Notes: generated by a model not told the origin, from the sequence alone. Positions 32,435 to 41,414 are shown, numbered from the stretch's first letter. The stretch is 64,000 nt of DNA from Xenorhabdus japonica (GCF_900115195.1 NZ_FOVO01000001.1:124001-188000); one strand, 5' to 3'. Made by a program: numbers and translations.

Positions 32435-33646
32435 ATGAAAATCACATTGATTGCAGAAGATAATTCATTAATGCTCTGGGCTTTTATTATGATTGCTGTT
32501 GCTGCTGCCATAATGTCTGAGCAGCATTTCAAATGGGCATCTAAAATACCGGGAGCTGTGATTGCATTGATAATTGCGGTCTTTGCTTCCAATTTACATA
32601 TTATTCCTACCGAAGCATCGGCTTACGATGCTGTTTGGGAGTTCATTCTGCCATTGGCGATCCCTCTATTATTATTCAAAACTAATTTACACAGCATTTT
32701 TAAAGAGAGTGGGCGGTTACTGGTAATTTTCCTGATTTCTTCCATTGCTACCATGATTGGCGCGATCGTTTCTTTCTGGCTTTTCAAGGCTTACATACCT
32801 GAATTAGATAAGATCAGTGGCATGATATCCGCCTCTTACACAGGAGGAGGTGTTAACTTTGCGGCAATGGCTGCCAAGCTGGAAACTTCCCAAAGCATGG
32901 TAGCATCGACCATCGTTGCTGATCATTTTATGATGGCAGCTTATTTTATTATCCTGATGGTCTTATCCGGCTGGGGAGTGGCGAGAAAATTCTGGGGCAG
33001 CCCCCATACCGACATGGTTGAAAATGCATCTGATTTGGATAAATCGCAGCCGTTGGCAGCAGCTTATTGGAAACCAAAAAATATCGCCCTGAAAGACATT
33101 GCCTTATCGCTGGCATGGTCGATTTTTATTGTCGCATTGTTATTTCATCTTTCATCATGGTTAAAAAGCCTGCTTGGGCAACCAAACAACATTTATCAAG
33201 AGCTGGTTTTCAGCCTGATTTCCGACAAATATTTGCTGCTTACTACTGTCACTTTTATTATCGTCTCGATATTTAGAAGGGCATTTAGCAAACTGAACGG
33301 TACTCAGGAATTGGGGACTTATGCCATCTATATGTTCTTTGTGGTGATTGGCATACCTGCTTCCATTCAAGCCATCATCAATCATGCGCCACTACTATTC
33401 GCTTTCGTCTTTGTGGTTGCGATGATCAACTTAATCCTGACTTTTGCTGTAGGCAAAGTGTTTAAATTCAGCCTTGAAGAAAGCATTCTGGCGTGTAATG
33501 CCAATATCGGCGGGCCAACTACCGCGGCTGCAATGGCAATCAGCCGTGGTTGGATCAATTTGGTCGGACCGATAATGGTGATTGGCACAGTCGGTTATGT
33601 GATTGGTAACTATGTGGGGACGTTTGTTTATTTTGTTGTAGGATGA
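32435..33646 (+). CDS. DUF819-family membrane protein (putative permease)
   Basis: A 403-residue inner-membrane protein with about ten or eleven predicted helices. It resembles the DUF819 (YjcL-like) family: two similar halves, SASYTGGGVNFAAMA in the first and ACNANIGGPTTAAAMA in the second. These glycine-rich motifs recall the paired re-entrant loops of anion:Na+ symporters. Being downstream of a D-Ala-D-Ala dipeptidase, it might carry the dipeptide or its product; this is an inference from position only. Confidence 0.75.
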   Translation: MKITLIAEDNSLMLWAFIMIAVAAAIMSEQHFKWASKIPGAVIALIIAVFASNLHIIPTEASAYDAVWEFILPLAIPLLLFKTNLHSIFKESGRLLVIFLISSIATMIGAIVSFWLFKAYIPELDKISGMISASYTGGGVNFAAMAAKLETSQSMVASTIVADHFMMAAYFIILMVLSGWGVARKFWGSPHTDMVENASDLDKSQPLAAAYWKPKNIALKDIALSLAWSIFIVALLFHLSSWLKSLLGQPNNIYQELVFSLISDKYLLLTTVTFIIVSIFRRAFSKLNGTQELGTYAIYMFFVVIGIPASIQAIINHAPLLFAFVFVVAMINLILTFAVGKVFKFSLEESILACNANIGGPTTAAAMAISRGWINLVGPIMVIGTVGYVIGNYVGTFVYFVVG

Positions 33647-33721
33647 AATAGCGGGATGAAATAGAGGAATGAACAAGCGCAGCTAACAGCACTGCAACTT
33701 GAAAAATAGTGGGAATCAACA

Positions 33722-34465
33722 TTAATAAATACACGATGTTATAGAAACATCAGATGAAAAATCTATGATGTTGAAACCAAAGCCTTTTGATATCTTGACG
33801 GTATCTATACCCGGTAGCCATTGGAATACAACAGCGGGAGCAACACATGTCGTCATCGTATTATGATGCCAAACACGTGAAGTATGCGCATGCCCGCTGC
33901 CGATGAACTGAACCTTATATTTCTCACAAAGAGCCAATAATTCTTCGCCATTATTTAACATGCAGCAATCTACAATTGGTGTACCTACGGGAATAGCATG
34001 GTGATGCATGAATATGGCGATATTAACATTGCTATTTTTAATAATTTTTCTTTCTAATTCAGCTAAGTTAGCGTCGGATATCAAACCAAAATCTTCACCT
34101 TCAACAACAGTATCGACTGAAATAAAATGCCAGGATTTATTTTTATACTCGCGGGAATTGAGAATATACTTATTTTGCTCTTCTGAGAGAGCGGTATCAA
34201 ATTTATTCTTGAGATCATGATTACCCAGTATAGATATATAAGGTGTTTTTAGTGATTCCATTTTTTTCAAAAAATATCTGTAGGCTTCAATATCACCATC
34301 ATTTGCAATGTCGCCGGATACGATAATTAACTCTATTTCAGTGAGCGTTTTTATTCTGCATATTTCATCACAAACAAAATCAAAATTTTCATAAGGATTT
34401 ACATTAAACATTTTTTGATCGCGGTTTTGGGTCAAATGTATGTCTGTTAAGTGAATAACTTTCAT
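33722..34465 (-). CDS. Calcineurin-like metallophosphoesterase
   Basis: A 247-residue protein with a complete set of dimetal motifs: DIH (Asp8, His10), GDIANDG, GNHD, MHHH and GHAH. The layout is that of class III cyclic nucleotide phosphodiesterases (CpdA/ICC-like), but substrates in this group vary. Its start overlaps the stop of the transporter gene upstream by four bases, making it the last gene of a four-gene operon. Confidence 0.8.
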   Translation of the reverse strand: MKVIHLTDIHLTQNRDQKMFNVNPYENFDFVCDEICRIKTLTEIELIIVSGDIANDGDIEAYRYFLKKMESLKTPYISILGNHDLKNKFDTALSEEQNKYILNSREYKNKSWHFISVDTVVEGEDFGLISDANLAELERKIIKNSNVNIAIFMHHHAIPVGTPIVDCCMLNNGEELLALCEKYKVQFIGSGHAHTSRVWHHNTMTTCVAPAVVFQWLPGIDTVKISKGFGFNIIDFSSDVSITSCIY

Positions 34466-35160
34466 TTTTTATTACCTCTGAAAAGAAATGGATTGTATGA
34501 TATATTCCAATCGTAAATATCAGTTGATTCTAATTTTTTTATTTTATCGGCTAAGAAGATGCCTATCGGTAGAAGAATGATGGACATGATAACTTTATAA
34601 GACCATGTTGTTACAATTATTGTCACTAATTCATTAAAACTATATTTTGAAGAGAGGCTTATGGGGTATGCTGATAGTAGAAGAGCTGCTTGCGTAATCA
34701 TTGACGCAATGATATATCGGATGAAAAAAAATCGACCAAGGAAAACTTTTTTTAAAGAAGATATGACGAATCCGTTTATAAAATAAGAAATAGGTACAGA
34801 AGTCCATGTTCCCACCATTACTCGCCAAAATTCCCCAAACAGTGCGTTAAAATTCATTGATATTTGATTGTTTTCTGGTTGTGCATGTGATGCGGCAAAG
34901 ATAATCATGACAAAAATTGATTGGCATAGAACTATTATCCAGACAGTATTAACGCCTTGCCGATATCCATAAACTTCTGTCTGAATTGTAGATATTAGGA
35001 AATAAAAAGAGAATAAGATCCCGCTGAATGTAATTTTAAAACCACTAAAGTCTAAAGTTTTATAGACGAGAACATCACAAGTTACCATTATTGTGACAGA
35101 TAGAGCAACAAATAGGGAATCATATTTGAATTTTGTTTTATTGGGATAAGAGTGTGTCAC
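34462..35160 (-). CDS. VUT-family (YhhQ-like) transporter
   Basis: A 232-residue protein with about six hydrophobic helices. The segment TIQTEVYGYRQGVNTVW matches the conserved TEVYG-type motif of the Vut_1 family, to which the queuosine-precursor transporter YhhQ (QueT function) belongs. It overlaps its neighbours by four bases on each side. The link to queuosine precursors is known only for YhhQ; for this divergent copy the substrate is open. Confidence 0.7.
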   Translation of the reverse strand: MTHSYPNKTKFKYDSLFVALSVTIMVTCDVLVYKTLDFSGFKITFSGILFSFYFLISTIQTEVYGYRQGVNTVWIIVLCQSIFVMIIFAASHAQPENNQISMNFNALFGEFWRVMVGTWTSVPISYFINGFVISSLKKVFLGRFFFIRYIIASMITQAALLLSAYPISLSSKYSFNELVTIIVTTWSYKVIMSIILLPIGIFLADKIKKLESTDIYDWNISYNPFLFRGNKK

Positions 35161-35639
35161 TTTATTACCTTTAGTTTCGCAGATTTAGATGATTTTATTT
35201 TTTCTGTTCTTGAAATTTCATCAGAAATTTTTCTTCCGTCTTTTAATCCAGACATATAGGCTATTTTTATAAGGTTTGTTGGATCTAATTTATCGACTAT
35301 ATTTTGATCTATTAGTAATTCCTTTCCACTTATTTCTCTGCGAGAATAAGCATTCTGTATTGTGAATGAAAGATCTCTTCTCTCTTCTATTATTTCGAAT
35401 TTCTGTTTCTCTCTCATATCATACTCTTCAAACCGAGTTATGAATATAATATCAATAGGGTTTATATTATATAATAAATCACTATCAAAAATATCTTCTG
35501 CGGTGGCTTTTATACATGTATGAGTGCCTAGTTCTTTCAATATATAAAATCCATTCTCTTTTATTGGCTCGAATTTTTGTAAACTATATATATAACGAGG
35601 TTTAAATGTTCTTTTGAAAAAATCAATTATTTTACTCAT
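35157..35639 (-). CDS. Unrecognised 160-residue protein in the XRE-VUT operon
   Basis: I choose the ATG at 35639 because AGGA lies at the right distance; an ATG nine bases earlier is possible. The protein is hydrophilic, basic at both ends (KIIDFFKRTFKPRYIY and KSSKSAKLKVIK), without signal peptide or membrane segment. I recognise no family. Four-base overlap with the transporter and a ten-base gap from the regulator show that it belongs to the operon. Confidence 0.6.
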   Translation of the reverse strand: MSKIIDFFKRTFKPRYIYSLQKFEPIKENGFYILKELGTHTCIKATAEDIFDSDLLYNINPIDIIFITRFEEYDMREKQKFEIIEERRDLSFTIQNAYSRREISGKELLIDQNIVDKLDPTNLIKIAYMSGLKDGRKISDEISRTEKIKSSKSAKLKVIK

Positions 35640-35649
35640 GATGAACATC

Positions 35650-36303
35650 CTATTTTAATTTTTTAATTGATTTAATCACAATCCCAATTATTGTGTAATT
35701 ATGAGTTAATATAGTTTTAGGTTCGATTTCAATCCCTAATATAGAAAAATAAATTCCACTTTCACCTACAAAAATTTGTCTAAAGCAAATCGGAGCATCT
35801 TTAATTTTGACAAGGACGACATCACTATCACAAAATCTTTCGGTTTTGGAGACAATGGCAATTGTGTTGCTGTCGAAGTACGGAGATAATAAATTATTTG
35901 AAAATTCTACTGCGAAAAGAGAGTGTTCATGGTGACTATTGGTACTTATTCTGTATAAATTTGTATTAACTATTTTTCCGGTTATATAGCTATCTAGGTC
36001 ACCATAACGAATTAGAGGTATTGTTGAAATAATTTCTTCATTTTCATTTGACTTATACAATTTGTTGTCGGTAATTTCACCAAGGTTTACACCAAATACA
36101 TCCGCAATGGATGAAATAGTTGCGATAGTGGGGTTTCCGACACCACGTCTGAGGCTGTTAATAGTCGCGATTCCCAGACCTGTCAATCTGCTCAGGGTTT
36201 GCGGGTCTATATTGTTTTTTTTCATTAAAAAATCAATATTTTGTGCTATGTTGGATAACAGAGCATCAGCTTCGGTTGATTTTTTATTGTTCGATTCTTG
36301 CAT
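35650..36303 (-). CDS. XRE-type regulator with a non-catalytic S24/LexA-like domain
   Basis: 217 residues: an N-terminal helix-turn-helix (about 18-75, DPQTLSRLTGLGIATINSLRRG) and a C-terminal domain with the pattern of S24 (CI/LexA) peptidases. At the position of the nucleophile motif SM-x-P the sequence is NNLLSP (about 136-141), and at the catalytic lysine position there is arginine (Arg175 in ICFRQIF). It therefore probably cannot cleave itself and may sense a ligand or only dimerise. First gene of its operon, probably its autoregulator. Confidence 0.75.
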   Translation of the reverse strand: MQESNNKKSTEADALLSNIAQNIDFLMKKNNIDPQTLSRLTGLGIATINSLRRGVGNPTIATISSIADVFGVNLGEITDNKLYKSNENEEIISTIPLIRYGDLDSYITGKIVNTNLYRISTNSHHEHSLFAVEFSNNLLSPYFDSNTIAIVSKTERFCDSDVVLVKIKDAPICFRQIFVGESGIYFSILGIEIEPKTILTHNYTIIGIVIKSIKKLK

Positions 36304-37168
36304 TATATCATCTCTTTGATAATATATTATCGTGCGTTGATATTCATAATCTAATCTTATCTATTAGGATTTAGTAATACAAGTGCTCAGCATCAGGGAA
36401 ATTTAGCGTTTTTGTTGGACATACTAAGGAAGGGATATGAAAGAAAGGAATCATATCTGTATGGTGAGAAGAGTGAATTTTGTGTCAAGAAATAGCGTTT
36501 TTGCTCGTTATGTTCAACATTTACTAGCTGAACATAACGAGTAATTGATGTTAACATGAATAATTAATAGGGTGTATTGTAATGGTTTCGCATGGATATA
36601 ATCACATTAATTTTTGTTAAATTACTTGATTAATGTTTATGTCAATATTTGGTTGTGTTTATTTAATGAATGTAACCTAATGATATAATTTAATATGTAT
36701 ATTTTAAATTGTTATCAAATTATATTTTGAATAGGAAATTTGAAAAAATACTTATTTCTATAGATCTTTCATGTTTATTAAGTGCAATTATTTATCTACT
36801 GGAATTTGTCAGGATGATATTTATATAGGCTCATATATGAACCGCCTGGAAATTCTTTAGCACCATAAGAAAAATCTTTACTCTCGAATTAAAATAGAAG
36901 CCTTACTCATCACTTGACCTCTGATATCGTATATTTGATCTCCATCACATTATTGTCGTTATTTATTATCATTATTTATGACCGTTATAAACATCGTGAA
37001 TAACTCTATCCACATGTGTCACTCATGCAATAGATCGGTTTTTTCGTTACATAAGCTCGGGATAACTATCATAATGGATGGATAGGAGTATGATTATAAA
37101 AAAGTGGTTATCGCTTGCAAATCTGTGGCCAGCCTGTGTTGACCATGACATAAAAAATAGAGATTTTT
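36304..37168. other. 865-base AT-rich intergenic region with a 13-bp inverted repeat
   Basis: Separates the divergent regulator operon and the YdeP-like gene. No open frame of note is seen on either strand. The only clear structure is ctcgttatgttca (36504-36516) with its exact complement at 36529-36541 around 12 bases; it could be an operator or a hairpin. Both neighbouring promoters must lie in this region. Confidence 0.6.
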
Positions 37169-39487
37169 ATGAAATTCAAATCAAAAATAAAACCTTACCA
37201 CGCGGCTGCTGGTGGCTGGGGTTCACTGGAGGCAACAACCCGCTTTGTCTTTGATAGTAAACAAGCACTGAAAAATATGGTTAACCTGATGCGCATGAAC
37301 AAGCCCAGAGGCTTTGATTGTCCCGGATGCGCGTGGGGAGATGATAATAAAAGTCTTTTCAGTTTTTGTGAAAATGGTGCCAAAGCAGTCACTTGGGAAG
37401 CGACTCGTCGGCATGTTGATCGGGAATTCTTCGCAACTCTCAGCGTGAGTAAACTCTATCAACAAAGTGATTATTTCCTTGAATATCAAGGAAGAGTGGT
37501 TGAGCCGATGAGCTATAACCCGCAAACGGATCATTATGAGCCGATTAGCTGGAATGATGCTTTTGCCCTGATAGCCAGCCATATAAAGGCAATGGATAAC
37601 CCCAATCAGCTTGAACTGTATACCTCCGGGCGCGCCAGCAATGAGGCTTCATGGCTGTATCAATTATTTGGTCGCGTGGTGGGAACAAATAACTTCCCTG
37701 ATTGTTCCAATATGTGCCATGAAGCCAGTGGCTACGGCATGTTGCAAAGTTTAGGGGTTGGGAAAGGCACTATTCGGCTGCAAGATTTTGATCGTGCTGA
37801 TGCCATCTTTATTTTCGGTCAAAACCCCGGCACAAACCATCCTCGGATGTTGCATAGCTTACGGCATGCTGCTGAACGCGGCACTCGCATTGTTACTTTT
37901 AATACTCTGCGTGAGCGTGGTTTGGAACGTTTCGCTGATCCACAAAAACCGCTCGAAGTAATCACCCCGATGGCAGGGGAAATTAGCCACCGTTACTATC
38001 AGCCCAAACTTGGCGGAGATATGGCTGCGGTGCGCGGGATTGTGAAGGCACTTTTGGAAACCCATAACGTCTTATTGGCCGAAGGCAAATCAGGTATTTT
38101 TGATCTGGAATTTATTTCAACTTATACCGAAGGAGCGGATGCTTACTTGCAAGAAGTTGCTGCAACTGAATGGTCATTTATCGAGGATCAATCAGGATTG
38201 ACTGAAGCACAATTGCGCGAGGTGGCAACCATTTACCAAAACGCTGAGCGCGTCATTTGTACTTGGGCAATGGGGATCACTCAGCATAAACATTCTTTGG
38301 TTACTGTGCGTGAAATCGTCAACCTTCAATTGCTTTTTGGCCAGTTGGGTAAACCCGGTGCGGGGCTTTGTCCGGTGCGTGGTCACAGTAATGTGCAGGG
38401 CAACCGAACAATGGGAATTAATGAGAAACCTGCCAAACTTTTCTTGGATAACATGGCCGCCCATTTTGGTTTCGAGCCATCTCGTGCTCATGGTCATAAT
38501 GTTGTGAAAGCGTTGAATGCCATGTTGCGTGATGAAGTTAAGGTGTTGATCGCACTGGGTGGAAACCTTGCGGCAGCGGCTCCGGATAGCCCACGAACAG
38601 AAGAAGCCCTTAAACACTGTGATTTGACCGTACATATCAGTACAAAATTAAATCGGAGTCATCTCATTACCGGTAAAAAAGGTGCTCTTATCCTGCCGAC
38701 ATTAGGTCGTACCGAACGCGATATTCAGGCTACAGGATCGCAATTTGTGACGGTAGAGGATTCTTTCAGCATGGTTCATGCCTCAGAGGGAGTGAACAAA
38801 CCGCTATTTGATACCCAACGTTCTGAGACCGCGATTGTTGCAGGCATTGCCAATGCGACAGTAGGTAATACCGCGACGATTAACTGGCTGGAATTAGCAG
38901 GGGATTACAGTAAAATTCGCGATCACATTGCAGCGACCATTCCTGGATTTGATAACTTTAATGCAAAATGCGAACACCACGGTGGTTTCTATCTTGGCAA
39001 TGCTGCGGCTGAATTACGTTTTGCTACACCAAGCAAAAAAGCTGAATTCAGCCATGCTCCGTTACCAAAAACACTATTCCCGCAAATTGAAGGCACTGAT
39101 GTTCCTTTCACGTTGCAGACTCTACGCTCGCACGACCAATACAACACCACGATTTATGGACTGGATGATCGTTATCGTGGGGTTTATGGTCAGCGGGAAG
39201 TGTTGTTCATGAATCCGGAAGATATTACCCAATCGGGATATCAGGCTGGCGATCTGGTAGATATCGAGACAGTATGGAATGACGGTATTAAGCGCAAAGT
39301 CTCTGGCTTTAAGTTGGTTCCTTACACTATTCCTCGTGGAAACCTTGCTGCTTATTACCCAGAAACCAACCCATTAGTGCCAATGGAAAGTGTTGGTGAT
39401 GGTACGGGTACTCCAACCTCTAAATCTGTACCAGTGAGATTATTCCTTACTGAACAGGAAGCATCTGAATCTCAGCGTCTTGTATAA
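37169..39487 (+). CDS. FdhF/YdeP-family molybdopterin oxidoreductase
   Basis: A 772-residue cytosolic protein homologous to E. coli YdeP: AAGGWGSLEATTR near the start, DCPGCAW with the cysteine pair, YTSGRASNEASWLYQLF, SNMCHEASGYG, GQNPGTNHPRM, GITQHKHSLVTVREIVN, RGHSNVQGNRT and LRSHDQYNTTIYGLDDRYRG. These cover the MGD-cofactor-binding segments. In E. coli ydeP is linked to acid resistance; the reaction is not established. It stands alone, with its own terminator. Confidence 0.88.
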   Translation: MKFKSKIKPYHAAAGGWGSLEATTRFVFDSKQALKNMVNLMRMNKPRGFDCPGCAWGDDNKSLFSFCENGAKAVTWEATRRHVDREFFATLSVSKLYQQSDYFLEYQGRVVEPMSYNPQTDHYEPISWNDAFALIASHIKAMDNPNQLELYTSGRASNEASWLYQLFGRVVGTNNFPDCSNMCHEASGYGMLQSLGVGKGTIRLQDFDRADAIFIFGQNPGTNHPRMLHSLRHAAERGTRIVTFNTLRERGLERFADPQKPLEVITPMAGEISHRYYQPKLGGDMAAVRGIVKALLETHNVLLAEGKSGIFDLEFISTYTEGADAYLQEVAATEWSFIEDQSGLTEAQLREVATIYQNAERVICTWAMGITQHKHSLVTVREIVNLQLLFGQLGKPGAGLCPVRGHSNVQGNRTMGINEKPAKLFLDNMAAHFGFEPSRAHGHNVVKALNAMLRDEVKVLIALGGNLAAAAPDSPRTEEALKHCDLTVHISTKLNRSHLITGKKGALILPTLGRTERDIQATGSQFVTVEDSFSMVHASEGVNKPLFDTQRSETAIVAGIANATVGNTATINWLELAGDYSKIRDHIAATIPGFDNFNAKCEHHGGFYLGNAAAELRFATPSKKAEFSHAPLPKTLFPQIEGTDVPFTLQTLRSHDQYNTTIYGLDDRYRGVYGQREVLFMNPEDITQSGYQAGDLVDIETVWNDGIKRKVSGFKLVPYTIPRGNLAAYYPETNPLVPMESVGDGTGTPTSKSVPVRLFLTEQEASESQRLV

Positions 39488-39532
39488 GATGCTTGTAGTT
39501 AAAATCAGTTAGTCATAAGCACGTCGATTCAG

Positions 39533-39578
39533 GCTCGGTTTTTGAAGATAACGATACGATCTTCATTAAAAACCGAGC
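39533..39578 (+). terminator. Terminator after the YdeP-like gene
   Basis: gctcggtttttgaagat pairs with atcttcattaaaaaccgagc (one small bulge) to form a long stem around a nine-base loop. No long T run follows, but T and A tracts lie within the stem, so it may act in both directions. Confidence 0.7.
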
Positions 39579-39603
39579 AGGATAAGATGTCTGAACGGAA
39601 TCT

Positions 39604-39738
39604 TTAATTGTTCTTAGGTAAACTAATCAACAATTTGTCATTCAATATGATGAGAACCCTGTTTGAAAGAAAATCGTCACCTAACAGGCCATCAAAATCT
39701 ATCCGTTTATCAGGATCTATCTTGTCATCAGAAAGCCG
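39604..39738 (-). pseudogene. C-terminal fragment of a retropepsin-like protein
   Basis: About 40 codons read DFDGLLGDDFLSNRVLI and end LISLPKNN with a TAA at 39604. The GLLGxDFL segment resembles the C-terminal end of bacterial retropepsin-like aspartic protease domains. The frame meets a stop exactly where the palindromic repeat near 39740 begins, so the rest of the gene has been lost. Confidence 0.45.
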
Positions 39739-39837
39739 GGGTTATGCATTCAATATGTGTATTCTGGTTTTATAAAGTCAATTTTAATGCCGAACAAAGC
39801 CAGTAGAATAAGACGATTGAACTAATCGAATGCTACC

Positions 39838-39873
39838 GTGTGTATTGCTAGATCAACAGATTGAATACTTGAC
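39838..39873. repeat. 36-bp repeat overlapping the pyrB 3' end
   Basis: These 36 bases occur again, exactly, in inverted orientation at 63685-63720. The repeat contains the last codons and stop of pyrB. A related left half (ggttatgcattcaat, 39740-39754) lies 83 bases away; between them are 75 unrelated bases bounded by the 8-bp direct repeat tgtgtatt (39756-39763 and 39839-39846), as expected for an insertion into the full-length repeat. Confidence 0.8.
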
Positions 39874-40800
39874 AACATTTTCATTCAACACCAGCGACAA
39901 CAATGCCTGACGGGCAAAAATGCCATTCCCTGCTTGCTGGAAATAGTAAGCATATGGCGTTTTATCGACATCTACCGTAATTTCATCAATACGTGGCAGT
40001 GGATGCAGCACTTTCAGGTTCTCTTTGACATTCACCAGATCCACCGCGCGCAGAACGAATTGAGCCTTAATATTGGCATATTCTGAAGGATCAAGACGCT
40101 CTTTCTGGACACGGGTCATATACAGAATATCCAGTTCAGGCAGGATATCTTCAAAATTATGGTGAAGGCTGTAACTTACCTGTTTTTCTTCCAGCATATG
40201 CAGGATATAGCTTGGCATCGCCAATGCATCGGGCGCGATAAAACAGAAATGGTTGCCATTAAATTTTGCCAGAGCTTGTGTCAGCGAGTGGACGGTACGG
40301 CCATATTTCAAATCACCGACCATGGCGATTTTCAGGTTTTCCAGTCTGCCTTGAGTTTCCTGAATGGTGAACAGATCTAGCAAAGTCTGGGTTGGATGCT
40401 GGTTTGCACCATCGCCGGCGTTAATAATTGGGATATGACCGGAGAACTCAGAAGCCAGTCGTGCCGCACCTTCCTGTGGATGGCGCATGACGATAGCATC
40501 GGCATATTGGCTGATGATAGAAATAGTGTCAGCCAGAGTTTCTCCCTTTTTACCCAATGAGGTGTTGCTGCTGTCAGCAAAGCCAACTACGGAAGCGCCG
40601 AGTCGCTGAATAGCGGTTTCAAAAGAGAGACGGGTGCGTGTTGAAGCTTCAAAGAAGCAACTCGCAATCACCTTGTGTTTCAGTAACTCAGTCTGTGGAT
40701 TGGCTTTCAATGCAGCGGCCGTCTGCAATACCAGTTCCAGATCTGTGCGGCTCAGATCATTAATTGAAATGATATGCTTGCGATATAACGGGTTAGCCAT
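39853..40800 (-). CDS. pyrB: Aspartate carbamoyltransferase catalytic chain
   Basis: First committed step of pyrimidine synthesis. The 315 residues carry STRTRLSFE, the KKGETLADT loop, [29 protein letters not shown] and HPLPR. The C-terminus reads SLVLNENVV followed by KYSIC; the last codons lie within a 36-bp repeat and extend the normal end by about four residues. pyrI does not follow. The start is preceded by agaggaacg, and an attenuated leader with its own promoter lies upstream. Confidence 0.97.
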   Translation of the reverse strand: MANPLYRKHIISINDLSRTDLELVLQTAAALKANPQTELLKHKVIASCFFEASTRTRLSFETAIQRLGASVVGFADSSNTSLGKKGETLADTISIISQYADAIVMRHPQEGAARLASEFSGHIPIINAGDGANQHPTQTLLDLFTIQETQGRLENLKIAMVGDLKYGRTVHSLTQALAKFNGNHFCFIAPDALAMPSYILHMLEEKQVSYSLHHNFEDILPELDILYMTRVQKERLDPSEYANIKAQFVLRAVDLVNVKENLKVLHPLPRIDEITVDVDKTPYAYYFQQAGNGIFARQALLSLVLNENVVKYSIC

Positions 40801-40845
40801 GTTTACGTTCCTCTTTTATGACTTCTAGCCTTGGACTCGGCAGGC

Positions 40846-40876
40846 AAAAAAAAGCCCCTCAATTGAGGGGCTTTTT
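40846..40876 (-). terminator. pyrB attenuator
   Basis: The palindrome aaaagcccctcaattgaggggctttt gives a strong stem followed by eight T on the minus strand, between the leader peptide and pyrB. The leader stop codon lies inside the stem, as UTP-dependent attenuation of pyrBI requires. Confidence 0.92.
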
Positions 40877-40981
40877 AAATGTTCGGTTAAGCAATGGAAA
40901 AAACAATGCGCTCACGCTGCCAGCAGACAGTGTTTTGTTAGCTTGATGTTTTTTAACAACCTTTACAGCGCAATCTTTCAT
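40859..40981 (-). CDS. pyrL: pyrB leader peptide
   Basis: A 40-residue frame begins at the ATG at 40981 behind a gggag site and ends at TGA within the attenuator stem. It contains the uridine-rich pause segment coding for LFFPLL, as in E. coli PyrL. In E. coli, ribosome progress behind a polymerase slowed by low UTP prevents the terminator from forming; the arrangement here supports the same control. Confidence 0.85.
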   Translation of the reverse strand: MKDCAVKVVKKHQANKTLSAGSVSALFFPLLNRTFKKPLN

Positions 40982-41006
40982 GTTTTCTCCCAGCAAATCG
41001 TCGCGC

Positions 41007-41034
41007 ATTATACTCACGATAGCATTCACCGCAA
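41007..41034 (-). promoter_or_regulatory. pyrL-pyrB promoter
   Basis: On the minus strand TTGCGG, 16 bases and TATAAT precede gcgcgacgatttgctggga. The TATAAT and early transcribed sequence closely resemble the E. coli pyrBI promoter as I remember it, including a three-T tract near the start that could allow UTP-sensitive slippage. Confidence 0.8.
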
Positions 41035-41099
41035 GGCTTGCAGGAAGAAATTTCTGTTTTAATTAATTGTCAGATTGAATAACCCGAACAATGATATGA

Positions 41100-41303
41100 T
41101 TATTCGTCTCTATCACCCAAACTGATAGCCATTCTATTGAAAGCATGAAGATGACAACAATAAGCACAGCCATTTATTTGGGATACCCGTGTTTCCACCA
41201 GTAAAATAAGTTCTTGATCCAGTTCAGAAGCATGGATTTCTTCGTAGCTTTTATATAAAGGGTTAATAATACTAGGTGAAACTTTTGCGTAATTCATTAT
41301 CAT
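41100..41303 (-). pseudogene. AhpD-like (carboxymuconolactone decarboxylase) fragment
   Basis: 67 residues read SPSIINPLYKSYEEIHAS, LLVETRVSQINGCAYCCHLH and stop at GDRDE. These match the N-terminal half of AhpD-like peroxidase-associated proteins (usually about 150 residues) with the redox CxxC followed by H. The rest is absent, so it is probably a truncated remnant, although the short frame is intact and its start may still be used. Confidence 0.65.
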
Positions 41304-41414
41304 CTCTCCGGAACTTTTATTTTTGTTGAAGAGTGTTACCTATAAATAGGTAATATAAAAATAGTTCTATCAGAATGCTTTTGAGGTACTTCTTCTTTAT
41401 TTTCTTGTGATAAG

